64,000 nucleotides of DNA from Meconema thalassinum (GCA_946902985.2 OX336389.2:339114444-339178443); one strand, 5' to 3'. Positions 1 through 10,490 are shown, counted from the stretch's first letter. A program made the numbers and translations. Notes: a model not told the origin generated them from the letters alone.

Positions 1-740
1 CCAAGATTGGCTTAATTAGACAAAAGCCCAACATGGAAAATCCCGCGAAGGGTGATTATTTCAAAAAATAAATAATTTCACACTGCCTATAAAAGATCGT
101 TAAAAGCATGTAAAAGTTAAAACCATGAAGATGAGGTTAAAACTTGAAGTTTGTACTTAACTTGATTGCATGTCGAAGGTGAAGTTCCCTTTGACGGGTC
201 CCTAATGTGCCAACATGGCGTAGAATGTAGAGAGTGTCTCTTGGTTTGAGGAGACTGGCTCTAGTTGAGCCCTGACTGATCGAGTCAACTGCCGACTTAC
301 AAGTGAGACCCGCTCAGCAACGCACAGAGGGACCAAGGAAGGGAAAGGAGTGGGGGTAGGAGACAAAAGGTATACATATCAGCATAACCAACATAAGAAA
401 TGAAATTCTCTTGAGGAGATGGTCTTCAAAGAGTTGATAACAGGCGATACTAGAGCAGCATGGTGAGTGAAAAAGTAGACGAAGTTCTCTTGCTCACGGA
501 GAAGATAGCTGGCGATGGTAGCAAAATCTGGTGGCCAGATGGATAAGTAAATCCTCTTGCACCAGGAAGAATTGAGGAGCTTCAGAGATTCACTGCTAGA
601 TGACGCTAGGTGGGTCATGGAAGATATATATCTAGAACAGACTCACAAAAGATATAAGCGACATGATCACCAAAGAGAAAATAGAAGATCACTGTTGGTG
701 TTTGATAAAGAGGAAGGAATGAACAAGCAAAGAACATTAA
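1..740. other. No gene recognised
   Basis: AT-rich sequence with only short open frames and no recognisable protein similarity, tRNA-like box or inverted repeat. It is probably intergenic or intronic DNA made of decayed repeats. Confidence 0.5.
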
Positions 741-744
741 ACTT

Positions 745-960
745 TATATTCTCTCGTACCGTGTATTCCAAGAATACACCAGGTAGCATGCTGAGCTTCT
801 ATGCCCATGATAGCGGGTTCAAACCCGGCCGAAGCCGTCGGATTTTTTAAGAGCGTTAAAAATCCCTCAGTATGCCTTCCTTCGGAGGGGAAGTAAAGCC
901 GGCGGTCCCATGTCTTAGATTTATGGCATGTTAAAGAACCTTCCACTAATTACACCTGTG
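745..960 (+). mobile_element. tRNA-derived SINE-like copy
   Basis: A B-box-like stretch (gggttcaaacccggc) lies near 815-830. It is followed by a body that ends with a 'atggcatgttaaag' motif, which recurs in a decayed form near 52650-52750. Such a tRNA-like head with a short unrelated body is the usual SINE layout. No clear target-site duplication was found, so the borders are approximate. Confidence 0.4.
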
Positions 961-1114
961 TGAAGCTAAATTGGATAGATTAAGAATGTAAACAACACTC
1001 TTAGGTTTCCACGTTCCTTGCCAAGAGCCGACTGCGGTGGCGTCTAGTAGCTAAGTTCTGAACTAGGCCTAGTAGTCGTTGACGGTGGCGTTTGGCGGCA
1101 AAAGTAGGAACTAT

Positions 1115-1262
1115 TTGAAAAATTCTAAGTTGCAGTCTGTACTTAAATTTTAAAAAAATACACACACTAATACAGCCATCACAATTAACACCGGTTATCG
1201 GGCAGATTCTACACACACCCAAAGTACGCGGGGCTACATGACCGCGTTGTCGCAGCCCCTAA
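1115..1262 (+). mobile_element. SINE family A, 3' end (truncated)
   Basis: The segment matches the 3' third of the complete family A copy at 30891-31280. The shared order is 'acacactaatacagccatcac', a 'cagattctacacacaccca' block, 'ggctacatgacc' and 'gcagcccct'. It then runs into an (aacc)n tail. The tRNA-like head is missing, so this is a 5'-truncated insertion. Confidence 0.65.
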
Positions 1263-1280
1263 ACCAACCAACCAACCAAC

Positions 1281-1830
1281 CAAAGTCGCATAGATGAACT
1301 TCCAGTAGTGCCCTTTATCTGCGTAAAAAATTTCAGGGTGATACCGGTAATAGTTTCAGAGATATAGAATGCCGGTGAATATTTTGCACAGCCGCTATCT
1401 TGAGGATATGTAAACAATTGAACGAAGTTTGATGTCGGTGTATTACAATGTATATAAACATATACTGTACCCAGTTTCATTGCGTTTAGTTGGTTAAATC
1501 GCGAGAAACGTCTATTTAAAAGTCGCAAATTCGCTTGGCCACCATGTTGGTTTTGTAGTTACTGGGTTTTCAAAAGTCACATAGGTGAACTTCTAGTAGT
1601 TCCCTTTATCACCGTACAAAATTCCAGGGTGATATTGATAATAGTTTCGGAGATATTGAATGCTGGTGATATATTTCGCACAGCCGCCATGCTGGATTGG
1701 TGAGACGTAACAAAATTTGAAGGGCACGGTCGGGGTCGTGCGAAATAGTGCTATGAACTTACCGAGTTTCATTGAAATCGCTCCAGCCGTTTAGATTTCA
1801 TTAGGGACACGAATCACACACAGACACACG
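1281..1830. repeat. Two diverged tandem units of about 290 bp
   Basis: The block from about 1281 ('gtcgcatagatgaacttc') recurs from about 1573 ('gtcacataggtgaacttc'). Both units run through 'cagggtgatayyg', 'gataatagtttc', 'gagatat', 'cacagccgc' and 'gagtttcattg' in the same order. This indicates an old tandem duplication or a tandemly organised transposon end. The second unit ends with 'acacgaatcacacacagac', a type of text seen at the ends of long non-coding repeats. No coding potential is seen. Confidence 0.6.
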
Positions 1831-1865
1831 GACAAGAAGCCTAATTTTTCATAAATGAAAATAGG

Positions 1866-2640
1866 CTAAAAATGTCCTCATCGTCTGACATATCCATTTC
1901 GACTGACCTGTTTATAATAATTAACTTGCATCTGCTTGCATTTAGTATGAGCACATTGCTGTTCACGCCAGCTTGCGCACGCGCGCGCCATCAAATTACT
2001 TGCACAAGCGTGCGATTATTGGTGGTGCGCAAGTGCGCAAGCGTGCACATGTAAACAAAATCTCTAGGGGAGCGACTGAAACAAGAGGTGACGTGTTCAT
2101 CGTCGCTCACACTGCCCGCCACAAGCAAGTGCACGCTTGCGTAAGCTTGATCCGACTCCACTTCGAAACAAAACTATTATGTTTTGTATAGTTGCAAGTG
2201 TGCGTGATCTCAGTTGACTCCTGACCATCGATGCAGTGACAGTCTAGTGTTGTGGAGCTTCTGATTTGTGTGTCTACGAATATATGATGTATACGGAAAA
2301 GCTTATCGATGCCGTGAGAAGAAGAAGACCTATTTGTCCAGTATATGGTAGAAAGTGTCTGGTATCATTCTGAAGTAATCAAAAAACTTATCAGGCTGTC
2401 TAAGCAAATCGTTGAATATTCGTGCATACTCTCCATCTTCCCCTCTGTCGAAAAATACTCGTTCACCCATTCTCCCCTGATTTCCTGCTCATCCAAAAAT
2501 AAAAACTTTAAAAGACCATTTTCTAAAACAATGTCCTACTCGTCTGACATCTCCATTTCGACTGACCTGTTTATAATAATTAACTCGCACCTGCTTGCAT
2601 TTAGTGTGAGCACATTGGTGCCTCCAATGTGATCGAAGCC
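1866..2640 (-). mobile_element. PIF/Harbinger-like remnant with duplicated leader
   Basis: About 100 bp at 1868-1965 recurs with few changes at 2524-2625. On the minus strand each copy encodes a short leader starting ATG with an acidic run (MDMSDDEDI in the lower copy; the upper copy has a stop inside it). Below the upper copy lies a transposase-like stretch (separate entry). The arrangement suggests a degenerate Harbinger-type DNA transposon or a rearranged pair of copies. No inverted termini were found. Confidence 0.5.
2335..2535 (-). pseudogene. Harbinger (HARBI1-like) transposase N-terminal fragment
   Basis: On the minus strand, after a frameshift near 2443, the reading gives GEYARIFNDLLRQPDKFF followed by DYFRMIPDTFYHIL. 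This is the 'FxDLLxxxDKFFxYFRM' signature typical of the N-terminal part of PIF/Harbinger transposases. A preceding frame gives RGEWVNEYF. The DDE catalytic domain is not visible downstream, and stop codons and a frameshift show it is dead. The assignment rests on pattern similarity only. Confidence 0.5.
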
Positions 2641-3177
2641 TAACGTTTGAGTCACCGGTCGTTAACGAGGTATTTGAGAGAACCATATGTGAGAAGGAGA
2701 GAGTGGCGGAGAGGGGAAGGATCGGGGAATTGGCGGACGGCATTCAAGGTTAGTGTCAACAAGCACGTCGTGTGTGTTCTGCTTTAGCACACTGAATCTT
2801 GAGATTTGTTATTTTTATTCATTCAAATTTTTCAACTCGAATTTAAGTGAATATTTCACTATCGAGACTCGAAATATCAAAACTCTACTAATAAAGAAAT
2901 CTTTACAGTCGGTCAAAACAAATTTTTGTGCTCAATTACATTAGGCGGAGAAACAAGTACAGGGTCTTTATTTTTGCTTGGCAAGGCAATTCCGCTCGAC
3001 CTTGGCCGCCGGTCCCCGCCCAATAGCTGGCTGTTACAGGTTGGCTACGCGGTCTCCGGCCGTATTCCTACGTTCTTCCTGCGGTAGACGTGTGAGTTCC
3101 GAGCTAATTGGGTGTTTCATAAAGCTACTGTATACTGTATATCGTATAGTGTTTTATTGTGATTGTGCATGGTGCTG

Positions 3178-3412
3178 TAATGCCTTATGTGAAATATTCG
3201 TCACGTGAACGTGTAGCCTATATCTTCACAACACGTACATGAAGTGCAGGAAATCGTGCGCTAGAACAAGACAAAAGTTTCGAGCGAAATTTCTAGGGAG
3301 ACCCATTCCTATATATTGGACAATAAAACAACTGGCTAAGATATTCAAACGTACAGGTTCAGTAAACAATGAAAATAGACGTAAAGGTCGTTATTTCCTG
3401 AAGCTAAATTAA
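3178..3412 (+). pseudogene. Mariner-type transposase HTH (DUF4817-like) fragment
   Basis: ATG at 3182 opens MPYVKYSSRERVAYIF. After a frameshift near 3235 the reading resumes as GRPIPIYWTIKQLAKIFKRT and GSVNNENRRKGR. The order 'start-S-x-E-R...RPIPxxWTIKxLxxIFKRTGSV' resembles the DNA-binding N-terminus of DUF4817-type mariner/Tc transposases. The catalytic part is absent and the frame is broken, so it is a relic. No terminal repeats were found. Confidence 0.5.
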
Positions 3413-3573
3413 CCGGAGTAACCGGAAACTGCATAAGGAGATGCCGATTATGTTTGGCAACGGATGGGGAGCATTTTCAGCATCTAGGCCTACTGTAAAC
3501 ATGGTGAGTAAAAGTGCATGATACTGATTTTAGGCAACGTATTCTGCCGTACATATGGTACGCGTCAATCTTA

Positions 3574-3906
3574 TTTGAAAAGTCCACAGCCTGCTTCCAG
3601 TCGACCGACCGTGTCAGGGAATTGAATGAATGAAGCCCCCATCTAGCGGCGAGGATATGAACTGTGCCGGCTGCCGAAGCCTGTCGCACTCCTTCGAGCA
3701 ATGATTAAATGAATGATAGATGAAATGAAATGAGAGTGGAGAGTGTTGCTGGAATGAAATTGTGACAAGTAAAACCGGAGTACTCGGAGAAAAAACCGTC
3801 TGCCTCCGCTTTGTCCAGCCCAGATCTCACATGGAGTGACCGGGATTTGAACGACGGACCCAGCGGTGAGAGGCCGGCGTGCTGCCACCTAAGCCACGGA
3901 GGCTCC
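3574..3906 (-). mobile_element. SINE family D, full-length copy
   Basis: This is the reverse complement of the copy at 62440-62772. Its tRNA-like head is at the right end ('gtggcttaggcggcagcac' on the minus strand, with a B-box ggttcaaatccc-like element). The body is GC-rich around 'cggaggcagac', and the 3' end is a (gaat)n-rich stretch ending in 'gcaggctgtgg'. An 11-bp target-site duplication, cgtcaatctta, flanks it (3563-3573 and 3907-3917), so the borders are well supported. Confidence 0.85.
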
Positions 3907-4032
3907 CGTCAATCTTACTTACAGATGTTATTGTTCAGTTCTATAGTTGTTGCGTTAATGTTGATGTATTTTAAATATTGAATTATTATTGTGACCAGAT
4001 TCAGAAATGATGTCTACACTATTTTGTTAATT

Positions 4033-4495
4033 TATTTTATTTATTTAGTCGATTTACACTCTAGGTTGGTGTTTCACACGGACTCAGCGAGGGAACTCCC
4101 CACTACCGCCACTACGGGCAGTGTACTGGAGCTTGCAACATTTCGTCGGGGTGGATACAACTGGGGAGATGTGATCAGCACTTCGCCCAGGCGGCCTCAC
4201 CTGCAAAGCGAACAGGGGCCTCATGAGGGATGGGAAGGGAGGGGAAGATTGGGATGGAGAGTGAAGGAGGCGGCCTTGGCCGTGGCCTTACAGGAGGTAC
4301 CATTCCGGCATTTGCCCGAAGACGAAGTGGCTGAGGTGGGAATCGAACCCCCTCTACTCAGTTGGACCACCCGAGGCTGAGAAGACCCCGTTCCAGTCCT
4401 CATACCACTTTACAAATTTCGTGGCAGAGCCGGGAATCGAACCCAGGACCTCCGGGGTGGCAGCTAACCATGCTGACCGCTACGCTACGTAGGCG
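4033..4495 (-). mobile_element. SINE family C, two tRNA-like boxes, with TSD
   Basis: The tRNA-like head is at the right end (minus strand), with the B-box complement 'gggaatcgaacccagg'. A second box, 'gggaatcgaacccc', lies about 110 bp inside, so the element looks like a fusion of two tRNA-like modules. The tail at the left is (taaa)-rich. A 15-bp target-site duplication, actattttgttaatt, is present at 4018-4032 and 4496-4510. A second copy of the family lies at 17555-18025. Confidence 0.85.
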
Positions 4496-4545
4496 ACTAT
4501 TTTGTTAATTATATTATAAATCATGTTTCTATTTAAACTCTACAT

Positions 4546-4595
4546 GGGCCGATAACCTAGATGTTAGGCCCCTTAAAACAACACTTATCATCATA
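4546..4595 (+). mobile_element. Solo copy of the LINE 3' tail hairpin
   Basis: 'gggccgataacctagatg' followed by 'ttaggccccttaaaacaac' and 'ttatcatcat' matches the 3' end of the LINE at 10293-16504. Only the last ~50 bp are present, as expected for an extremely 5'-truncated copy or for an element that borrowed the tail. Confidence 0.7.
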
Positions 4596-4607
4596 TTAAA
4601 CTCTTCT

Positions 4608-4609
<2 letters not shown>

Positions 4610-4639
<30 letters not shown>

Positions 4640-4640
4640 T
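4610..4640 (+). repeat. (ATT)n microsatellite
   Basis: About ten tandem copies of the triplet att, shortly downstream of the LINE tail copy. Confidence 0.9.
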
Positions 4641-5239
4641 TTATTATTCATTAGTTCTTTCTCGTGAACTCCATTCTTTGTTTGTTCCAACCTTTCCCCC
4701 CACCTTTTTCTTTCCCTACATGGACTGCCCCAATAAGATCAAGCAAGATGTATTCTGTTCATTCTGAATTAATTACTGGTGAGAACAATTTGACCACCCT
4801 CATCGTTGAGGGCATGTCAGAGGATAGAGTGAAACATGACGCCGAGCGAGCAGTTCAGTAAGAAGTGGGCGTACATCATATTCCACCTGCCTAGTGTCTT
4901 CCACAAGTCTCGTGACGCACGCATGACGTAATGCATCATTTAAACACAAGTGCATGTGGCAAGGACCCCGCCTTTGTTATTTAGTCCACGACATAAGCGC
5001 CGCACCGACTTCGGGGGGAAGGAACTTTCTGCCCCCATTAATTATAACTCAAGGGACACCCTCCCCCTCTCTGCAATATTACTAAAGGGGGCCAGTCTCT
5101 CCAATTAATACCAGGGTAAGTTTCTCACGGCGATTTGTTTGGAAGATAAACTCGGTCAAAGGAAGCTGAATATTGTTATTGCAAGTGTTAATCATTAGTA
5201 CGAATGAGCTGACGCATAATCAACACTTTTGCCAGAAAC
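4641..5239. other. No gene recognised
   Basis: Unique-looking sequence. A GC-richer block at about 4960-5090 has no coding signature. Nothing else is supported. Confidence 0.4.
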
Positions 5240-5255
5240 AATACGGCACGTCACA

Positions 5256-5812
5256 CAACGTCGTAGAGTAGTGGCTAGCGTTCTTGGCTGTACTCGGAGG
5301 TCTGAGTTCGATTCCCGGCTCTGCCAAGAAATTTTAATTTTGGTGTGAAGGCTGGAACGGGGTACACTCAGCCTGGTGAGGCAAACTAGTACAGCTATCA
5401 CAATAATAATAATAATAATAACCCCTGGCACTACAGCCCATGAAGGGCCTAGGCCTACCAAGCGGCCGCTGCCCGGCCATTTGGCCTGCAGATATTGGGG
5501 GTGACGCGTGGTCAGCGCATCGGGTCCCCTCGGCCGTTAATCTTGGTTTTTATGACCGGGGCGATGCCTTACTGTCAGACAGCTACTCAATTGTCCTCAC
5601 GAGGCTGAGTACACCCCGTTCCAGCCCTCACGTCAGTTTCTAAAATCCCTGACGGAGCCAGGAATCGAACCCGGGGCCTCCAGGTGAGAGGAAGGTGCCC
5701 TACCACAACACCACGGAGCCGGCACAGCTATCACAAGAACACAGGTTATTACTCAGATTCTACACGAGGCTATATGACCACGGTGTCGCAGTCCTTAAAA
5801 TAAGCAACAACA
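5256..5812 (+). mobile_element. SINE family A, interrupted by another SINE
   Basis: The tRNA-like head has a B-box (gagttcgattcccgg) near 5301. The 3' block 'cagattctacacgaggctatatgacc' near 5753 matches other A copies. A 16-bp target-site duplication, aatacggcacgtcaca, lies at 5240-5255 and 5813-5828. A later SINE (5404-5723) with its own duplication splits the copy. Without it the element is about 224 bp, so it also lacks part of the family body. Confidence 0.85.
5404..5723 (-). mobile_element. SINE family G nested in SINE A
   Basis: Read on the minus strand, the head carries the B-box 'gggttcgattcctgg'. The body has 'gagtagctgtctgac', and the end is 'cccttcatgggctgtag' followed by an (att)n tail. 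The 13-bp host sequence acagctatcacaa is duplicated on both sides (5391-5403 and 5724-5736) and lies inside family A sequence. That proves the order of insertion. A second family G copy is at 22052-22232. Confidence 0.85.
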
Positions 5813-5829
5813 AATACGGCACGTCACAA

Positions 5830-6157
5830 AATGTTTGTTGTTGTTAATTAATATTTGGGAGGTTGGGGCATATTTGTTATCAGCCCCTTGTGGCTTGTAC
5901 TAGTGTGAGTGATGAACTTGTCGATAACCTGTGTTTCTACGATGACTCTAGTAATGTGTGTAGCTATATTAGGGACAGGGATGGAGTAGGAGCTCCAGTA
6001 CTTACTATCCCGGCAATTGCCTGGAGAGTGTATACACAACTGAGAATAACCACTCTAAGGATAGCCGCTGTTGGTGCCGGGATTCGAACCTCCTATCTCC
6101 GGACTCGCTGCACGGCCGTGGTGCACGATTTAACGCGCACGGCTACACCGCGGGGTA
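5830..6157 (-). mobile_element. SINE family B copy
   Basis: Minus-strand SINE. The head at the right end has the B-box complement 'gggattcgaacctcc' and the A-box region 'gcgcacggctacaccgcgggg'. The core contains 'gataacctgtg' and 'gtagctatatt', and the tail at the left is (aac)n. It closely parallels 7663-8006 and, less closely, 8855-9190 and 9280-9545. Confidence 0.7.
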
Positions 6158-6384
6158 CACCACATTCATACCGTGGTTGTTCGTTCATATTTAAATTGAT
6201 AGTTACTGAACTTATTAGTACCGTAATGAAATGGATCTTATTTTGTTGAATAGTCCTCCCCGTCTGGCACGTAGCCGCACGTTAGGGTATCCAAGGTTCG
6301 AATCCTGGGCCTGACATTAGTTATCCTAACAGTGGTCATTTTCCCCCTCACTCACCCTTGGAAAATGCTGGGATAGTAGCATAT

Positions 6385-6760
6385 ATCGTCCACCTTGTGT
6401 CGTATTGACTAGCATTCTTGACATCCACCGCGGAGGTTCGGGTTCGATTCCCGGCTCTGCCAATGAACTTTATTCTAGTCTGAGGGCTGTAACAGAGTAC
6501 ACCCAACCTCGTGAGTTGAATTGAGAAACGGTGGGTTCGATTCTTACCTCGTCCATCCTGGGAGTGGTTTTCCGTGGTTTCCTACTTCTACTCCACGCAA
6601 ATGCCTGGATGGTAGTTAATTTAAGGCTACGGCCGCCCCTTAACCAAATCCTAGCCTCAATTCCAAATTCACACACTAGTACGGACATCACAATGACACA
6701 TGTTATCAGACAAATCTAACACTTACTCAAGTACATCCCTTAAAGGAATCAAAAACAACA
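6385..6760 (+). mobile_element. SINE family A, near full-length
   Basis: The head carries 'ggttcgggttcgattcccgg' (B-box) near 6437. A second tRNA-like box, 'gtgggttcgattcttacc', lies near 6530, followed by 'gtggttttccgtggtttcc', 'gcctcaattccaaattcac' and a (caa)n tail. The module order is the same as at 30891-31280. The target-site duplication was not resolved. Confidence 0.75.
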
Positions 6761-7034
6761 ATAAGCCTATTTCAAGTTCGGGGCACCAAACTCATTTCCC
6801 ATTTCAAATAATTTCAAGTTTCAAAATGTAAGTGTACTATGGATTAAGAAACTTTTACGTTAACAATATCTCTTTCTTATCCTATTTTCGTCTGCCATCG
6901 TCATGAAATGTTTTAAACACAGTGGTTTTTGACACAAGCCATTTTATGAAGCCCATCGTATCACAATCGTCACCTTCGAGCAGTATAGCCGTGACTATTG
7001 CTTTGAGGAACTGGGTTGAAGACCATTCTTTCTG
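6761..7034. other. No gene recognised
   Basis: AT-rich spacer between SINE copies with no feature I can support. Confidence 0.4.
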
Positions 7035-7280
7035 TTGTTTGAATTCTGGCACTCAGCGGCCATTCTGAGTATGGTTTCCCCAAGGTTTCGTCCAGGGAAA
7101 TGCCAGGTTGGTCCCGATGCACCTACCCTCAATCCCCAACTCTTATAATAACATAATTACACATACTACTGCAGAAACCACAAGAAAATAATACGTTGTC
7201 AGACAAATTTGAACGCACATCCAAGAACATAGGAACGATGACCAAGATGCCCCAAGCCCCTAAATGAATCAACAATCGTC
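7035..7280 (+). mobile_element. SINE family A, degenerate 3' half
   Basis: The body is recognisable by 'atggtttccccaaggtttc', 'caatccccaactcttataat' and an ending 'gatgccccaagcccctaaatg' with a caacaa-type tail. It has many substitutions relative to 30891-31280, so it is an old copy without a head. Confidence 0.55.
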
Positions 7281-7662
7281 ACCATCACAGCCACTGTTTC
7301 CCAGACTCCGTTAGAGTGAATGTCATTTGTGTTGTAGCCACGACCAGAGTAGCCACGAGACCTAAAGCGCAAGGCTACCTCCGAATCCAGTTGACAAGTA
7401 CAGTAGGTTCAAACCCCCACCGTCGGCCGTTCTTAAAATGGTTTCCATGATTTCTCCTTTTCAACTTCAGGCAAATGCTGGGATAGTTCCTTGTTCAGTT
7501 TCTTTCATCTTCATTCATTCTCTTATTAACTCCTCTGGCGAGGCTGGCATAGGGAGGGCACCTGGCGCAAAGAACCATTCACCTCATAGAAAATGCATCT
7601 CATCTTTTCATCCTGAACTCCGTGAAACGGAAATAATAATCGATAGAAATATTTCTTCCATG

Positions 7663-8006
7663 TGTAGATGTTGTTGTTAATTCATTTTAGAAACTTGAAA
7701 CATCTTAATCATCAGCCCCTTGTACTTGGGTGTATCTTGAACTTATCTGATAACCTGTGTTACTGTAATGACTGTAGTAATGTATGTAACTATATTAGGG
7801 TTATGGATGGGGTAGGTGCCCTGGTACTAGAAATAAGGTACTATCCCGTTATTTGCCTGCAGGGAGTGTGAATAAAAACTGAGAAATACCGCACTTAGAA
7901 TGACCGCTGTCAGCGCCGGGAATCGAACCTTTGATCTTCGGTATAGCTGCAATTCTCGGTCATGGTCGAAGTACGAGAATTAACGCGCACGGCTACGCCG
8001 CGGGGT
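7663..8006 (-). mobile_element. SINE family B, full-length copy
   Basis: The left end has an (aac)n tail (minus strand). The core is 'gataacctgtgttactg', and the right-end tRNA-like head has the B-box complement 'gggaatcgaacc' and the A-box side 'gcgcacggctacgccgcgggg'. It aligns along its whole length with 5830-6157. Confidence 0.75.
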
Positions 8007-8854
8007 CATTCATAGGTCAATATGTGATAGACAATTGAATACAGTTTCAAAATTAACAGCAATTCTTGTGGTTTGTCGTCAGTATATTCTGCGACTAGCA
8101 GTGGTGCCCGGTTTCTCCCGGTGGATTTATTTGTTTTATGGACGATAATGAATACTACTACAGAACTGGAGCGCTCAAGGATAAGGATCGGAAAGCACCA
8201 ACGCTTATTGCAGCTGATAACCTCAGTATACTGCACCAACACCATCGCCCTTTTACAGAGGCATATCATTGTCATGATGATAACTGTTTTAAGGGGCCTA
8301 AGAAATCTTTTTGCACTAATTACTCCCCGTAACTGCAATTTATAAGCAGCTCGCAATTCTGCACCAGAACACTGGTAGGGGCGACGTGATGCAGCCCGAA
8401 TTGCCAGGCAACAATAGACTTAGGTATTATTGAAGCACTTCGGGAGCGCTTGTTCCTCCGACTTACTGAACAAAAATCAATCCTTAAGGTTACCTGAGAG
8501 GTGTAGCCTAATGCTACATAGCCTAAACTATTCCTCTTGAATCTGGCTATCATATGCAAACATAATTTTTGAATCTGACGGGCAGTTCCAGAGATTAGCG
8601 CGTTTAAACACACAAACAAACTCTTCAGCTTTATTATATTAGTATAGACTATAGATCAACGTAGGCCTGAAAACAATTTTTCATTTGTGGCATTTTAATT
8701 TACACAGACTTTCCTGGCTAGGAAGTACTTAAATGTCTCTCTCTGCCCGTCCATGAATGTAGCAGAAGCAGAGTGCCTCTTCAACATCTGGAATAAGCAC
8801 ATTTGATAGACAAGTTCTTGCATCACACAAGTTGTTGACGAGTAGCTTGTTGGA
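8007..8854. other. No gene; reverse copy of LINE tail inside
   Basis: No coding gene is recognised. At 8262-8305 the minus strand reads 'ttaggccccttaaaacag' then 'ttatcatcat', a truncated copy of the LINE 3' tail. The rest shows no repeats I can name. Confidence 0.45.
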
Positions 8855-9190
8855 TTTTGTTGTTGTTAATTCATTTTAGAGTCCCGGGACATCTTGACCA
8901 TCAGCTCCGTGTATGTGTGGAATCTGTCTGATAACCAGTGTTCTTGTGATGACTTTAGCAATGTGTGCAACTGTATCATTAGGATCTAGGATTTAGGTGA
9001 CGTGCTCCTGGAGTCGAAAGAAATGTACCGGTACCATGAAAGAGAGTAAGACTCCAGGGAAAGATCACATACTCATGACGGTCGTCGTCTGCGCCGGGAT
9101 TCGAATCTCGGTTCTTCGAACGCCAACTACTCAATCCAGCCATGGAGCGTGCCTTACACCTGCATAATATGCGGCTACACTACAGGATTT
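8855..9190 (-). mobile_element. SINE family B, diverged copy
   Basis: The left end 'ttgttgttaattcatttt' matches the B-family end exactly. The core has 'tctgataaccagtgttc' and 'gcaatgtgtgcaactg', and the right side has the B-box complement 'gggattcgaatctc' near 9095. It carries more substitutions than 7663-8006. Confidence 0.7.
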
Positions 9191-9279
9191 GATACACTGT
9201 CACTAACAAGACAATAATTAGCTATTTATGTTACAGTGCCCTTGGGTTTGTTAAGCCACTCAACACTTCCAGCGATGTG

Positions 9280-9545
9280 GGGATATCCCGTCGTTGATTC
9301 ATTACAGGGCTTGGGACATGGTTATCATCAGCCCCGCGTGCCTAGGTGTACGCTGAATCTTTCTGATAACCTGTGTTATTGTGGTGTCTGCTTGTGTACT
9401 AGGAAATGGTACTAGGATTGGGAGGAAGGTGGACGTGACATTAAGTTATGTACCATCCCGACATTCTCATGGAGCATAAGTGGAAACCATTAAAAATCAC
9501 CTCCCAGGATAGCCAAGAGTAGGATTCGAACCCACATTTTTTTCT
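9280..9545 (-). mobile_element. SINE family B, old copy
   Basis: Weaker match to the B family: 'ttgattcattacagggc' at the left, 'gataacctgtgttattg' in the core, and the B-box complement 'aggattcgaaccc' near 9520. The head side beyond the B-box is missing or unrecognisable. Confidence 0.6.
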
Positions 9546-9591
9546 AAGTTGATTCACAAGGCTGAGTGCATCCCATTCCAAACACGTTCTT

Positions 9592-9634
9592 AGGATTACG
9601 CGTTTCGACCTTCAAGCGGTCATCTTCAGATCCT
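9592..9634 (-). ncRNA. Hammerhead-like RNA motif, copy 1
   Basis: Minus-strand order: AGGAT, CTGAAGA, T, GACC, a 7-nt loop, GGTC, GAA, ACGCGT, A, ATCCT. AGGAT/ATCCT can form stem I (5 bp) and GACC/GGTC stem II. ACGCGT is a palindrome that could make a minimal or dimeric stem III. The boxes match the hammerhead core CUGANGA...GAA except for one extra base before stem II. Part of a transposable-element end by inference; activity is unproven. Confidence 0.45.
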
Positions 9635-9788
9635 GATCACTGACTTGAGGTTTACATTTCTATACAGTACAATGTTATCTAACTACGGTACATAAAGTTG
9701 TAGTACGTACAGTACAACCTGCCCCATTATAACAGTGATCATAATAAAATAATACTGTACATATAATTTCGTCCAGGAGTGTTATTAG

Positions 9789-10292
9789 CCTACTTTCGAT
9801 GTTTGGAAAAAATTAAAGTAGACTTATGAGATCAACACAGGGCCAAAAATTGTGTGCCTGTCTGTGTGTCTCTGAGTGTGTGTGAATGTACTCTGCATGT
9901 CTGTCCCCCTATCAATTCAAACACGGTGACACCGAATTGAACGAAAGTTGGTACAGAGGTACTGCCATCGCGGCAGGAGATGGCAGTTGAGCACGCTGGG
10001 ACGGGGTGCGAGGGGTCTTGCAGTACGCATGCGCGGTCCGCCTATTCCTAACTTAAATATATCAGCTTCCTGCATGCCAATGGTTACTATTGCAGCAGAC
10101 GACACTCAGTCAGTGAAAAAAGGAATGTGCTGAGTAGTGACCAACTGAATGTTTTTGGAATGCGCGATACGCAGTGAGCGGGAAGACCTCTGCAGTTCAA
10201 ACCCGACTGCCAACTCCTGGCGCGATATCAGTAGCACTAGCAAATGGCACCTCAGTGTCATGTTTTATATCGCCACCATCTTGACGGAAACG
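9789..10292 (+). repeat. Long interspersed repeat L, left part
   Basis: It starts 'tagcctactttcg' and contains 'gtagacttatgagatc', 'acacagggccaaaaa', a GT-rich stretch and 'gaattgaacgaaagttgg', all shared in order with 24141-24597. It is a non-coding repeat of unknown class. The LINE at 10293-16504 inserted into it and duplicated 12 bp (ttgacggaaacg, 10281-10292 and 16505-16516). The repeat resumes at 16505. Confidence 0.7.
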
Positions 10293-10297
10293 CCCCC

Positions 10298-10490
10298 TGT
10301 GGGTGGGGGGTTTAGAATACAACCACGGTATCCCCTGCCTGTCGTACGAGGCGACTAAAAGGGGGGCGACCTTGGCTATTCTTTTAGGTTTCCGGCTTAT
10401 CTTGCGAATTGGACCTCCCGTGGGTGGGAGGGATGGAATACACTCACAGCTATACCCTGCCAGTCGTAGAAGGCGACTAAAAGGGTTTCT
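10298..10490 (+). promoter_or_regulatory. LINE 5' UTR with two tandem similar modules
   Basis: Module 1 (from 10298) has 'tgtgggtgggg', 'agaatac', 'ccctgcctgtcgta', 'gaggcgactaaaagg'. Module 2 (from 10416) has 'cgtgggtggga', 'ggaatacac', 'ccctgccagtcgta', 'aaggcgactaaaagg'. Repeated 5' UTR monomers act as internal promoters in some LINEs. That role here is inference. Confidence 0.6.
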
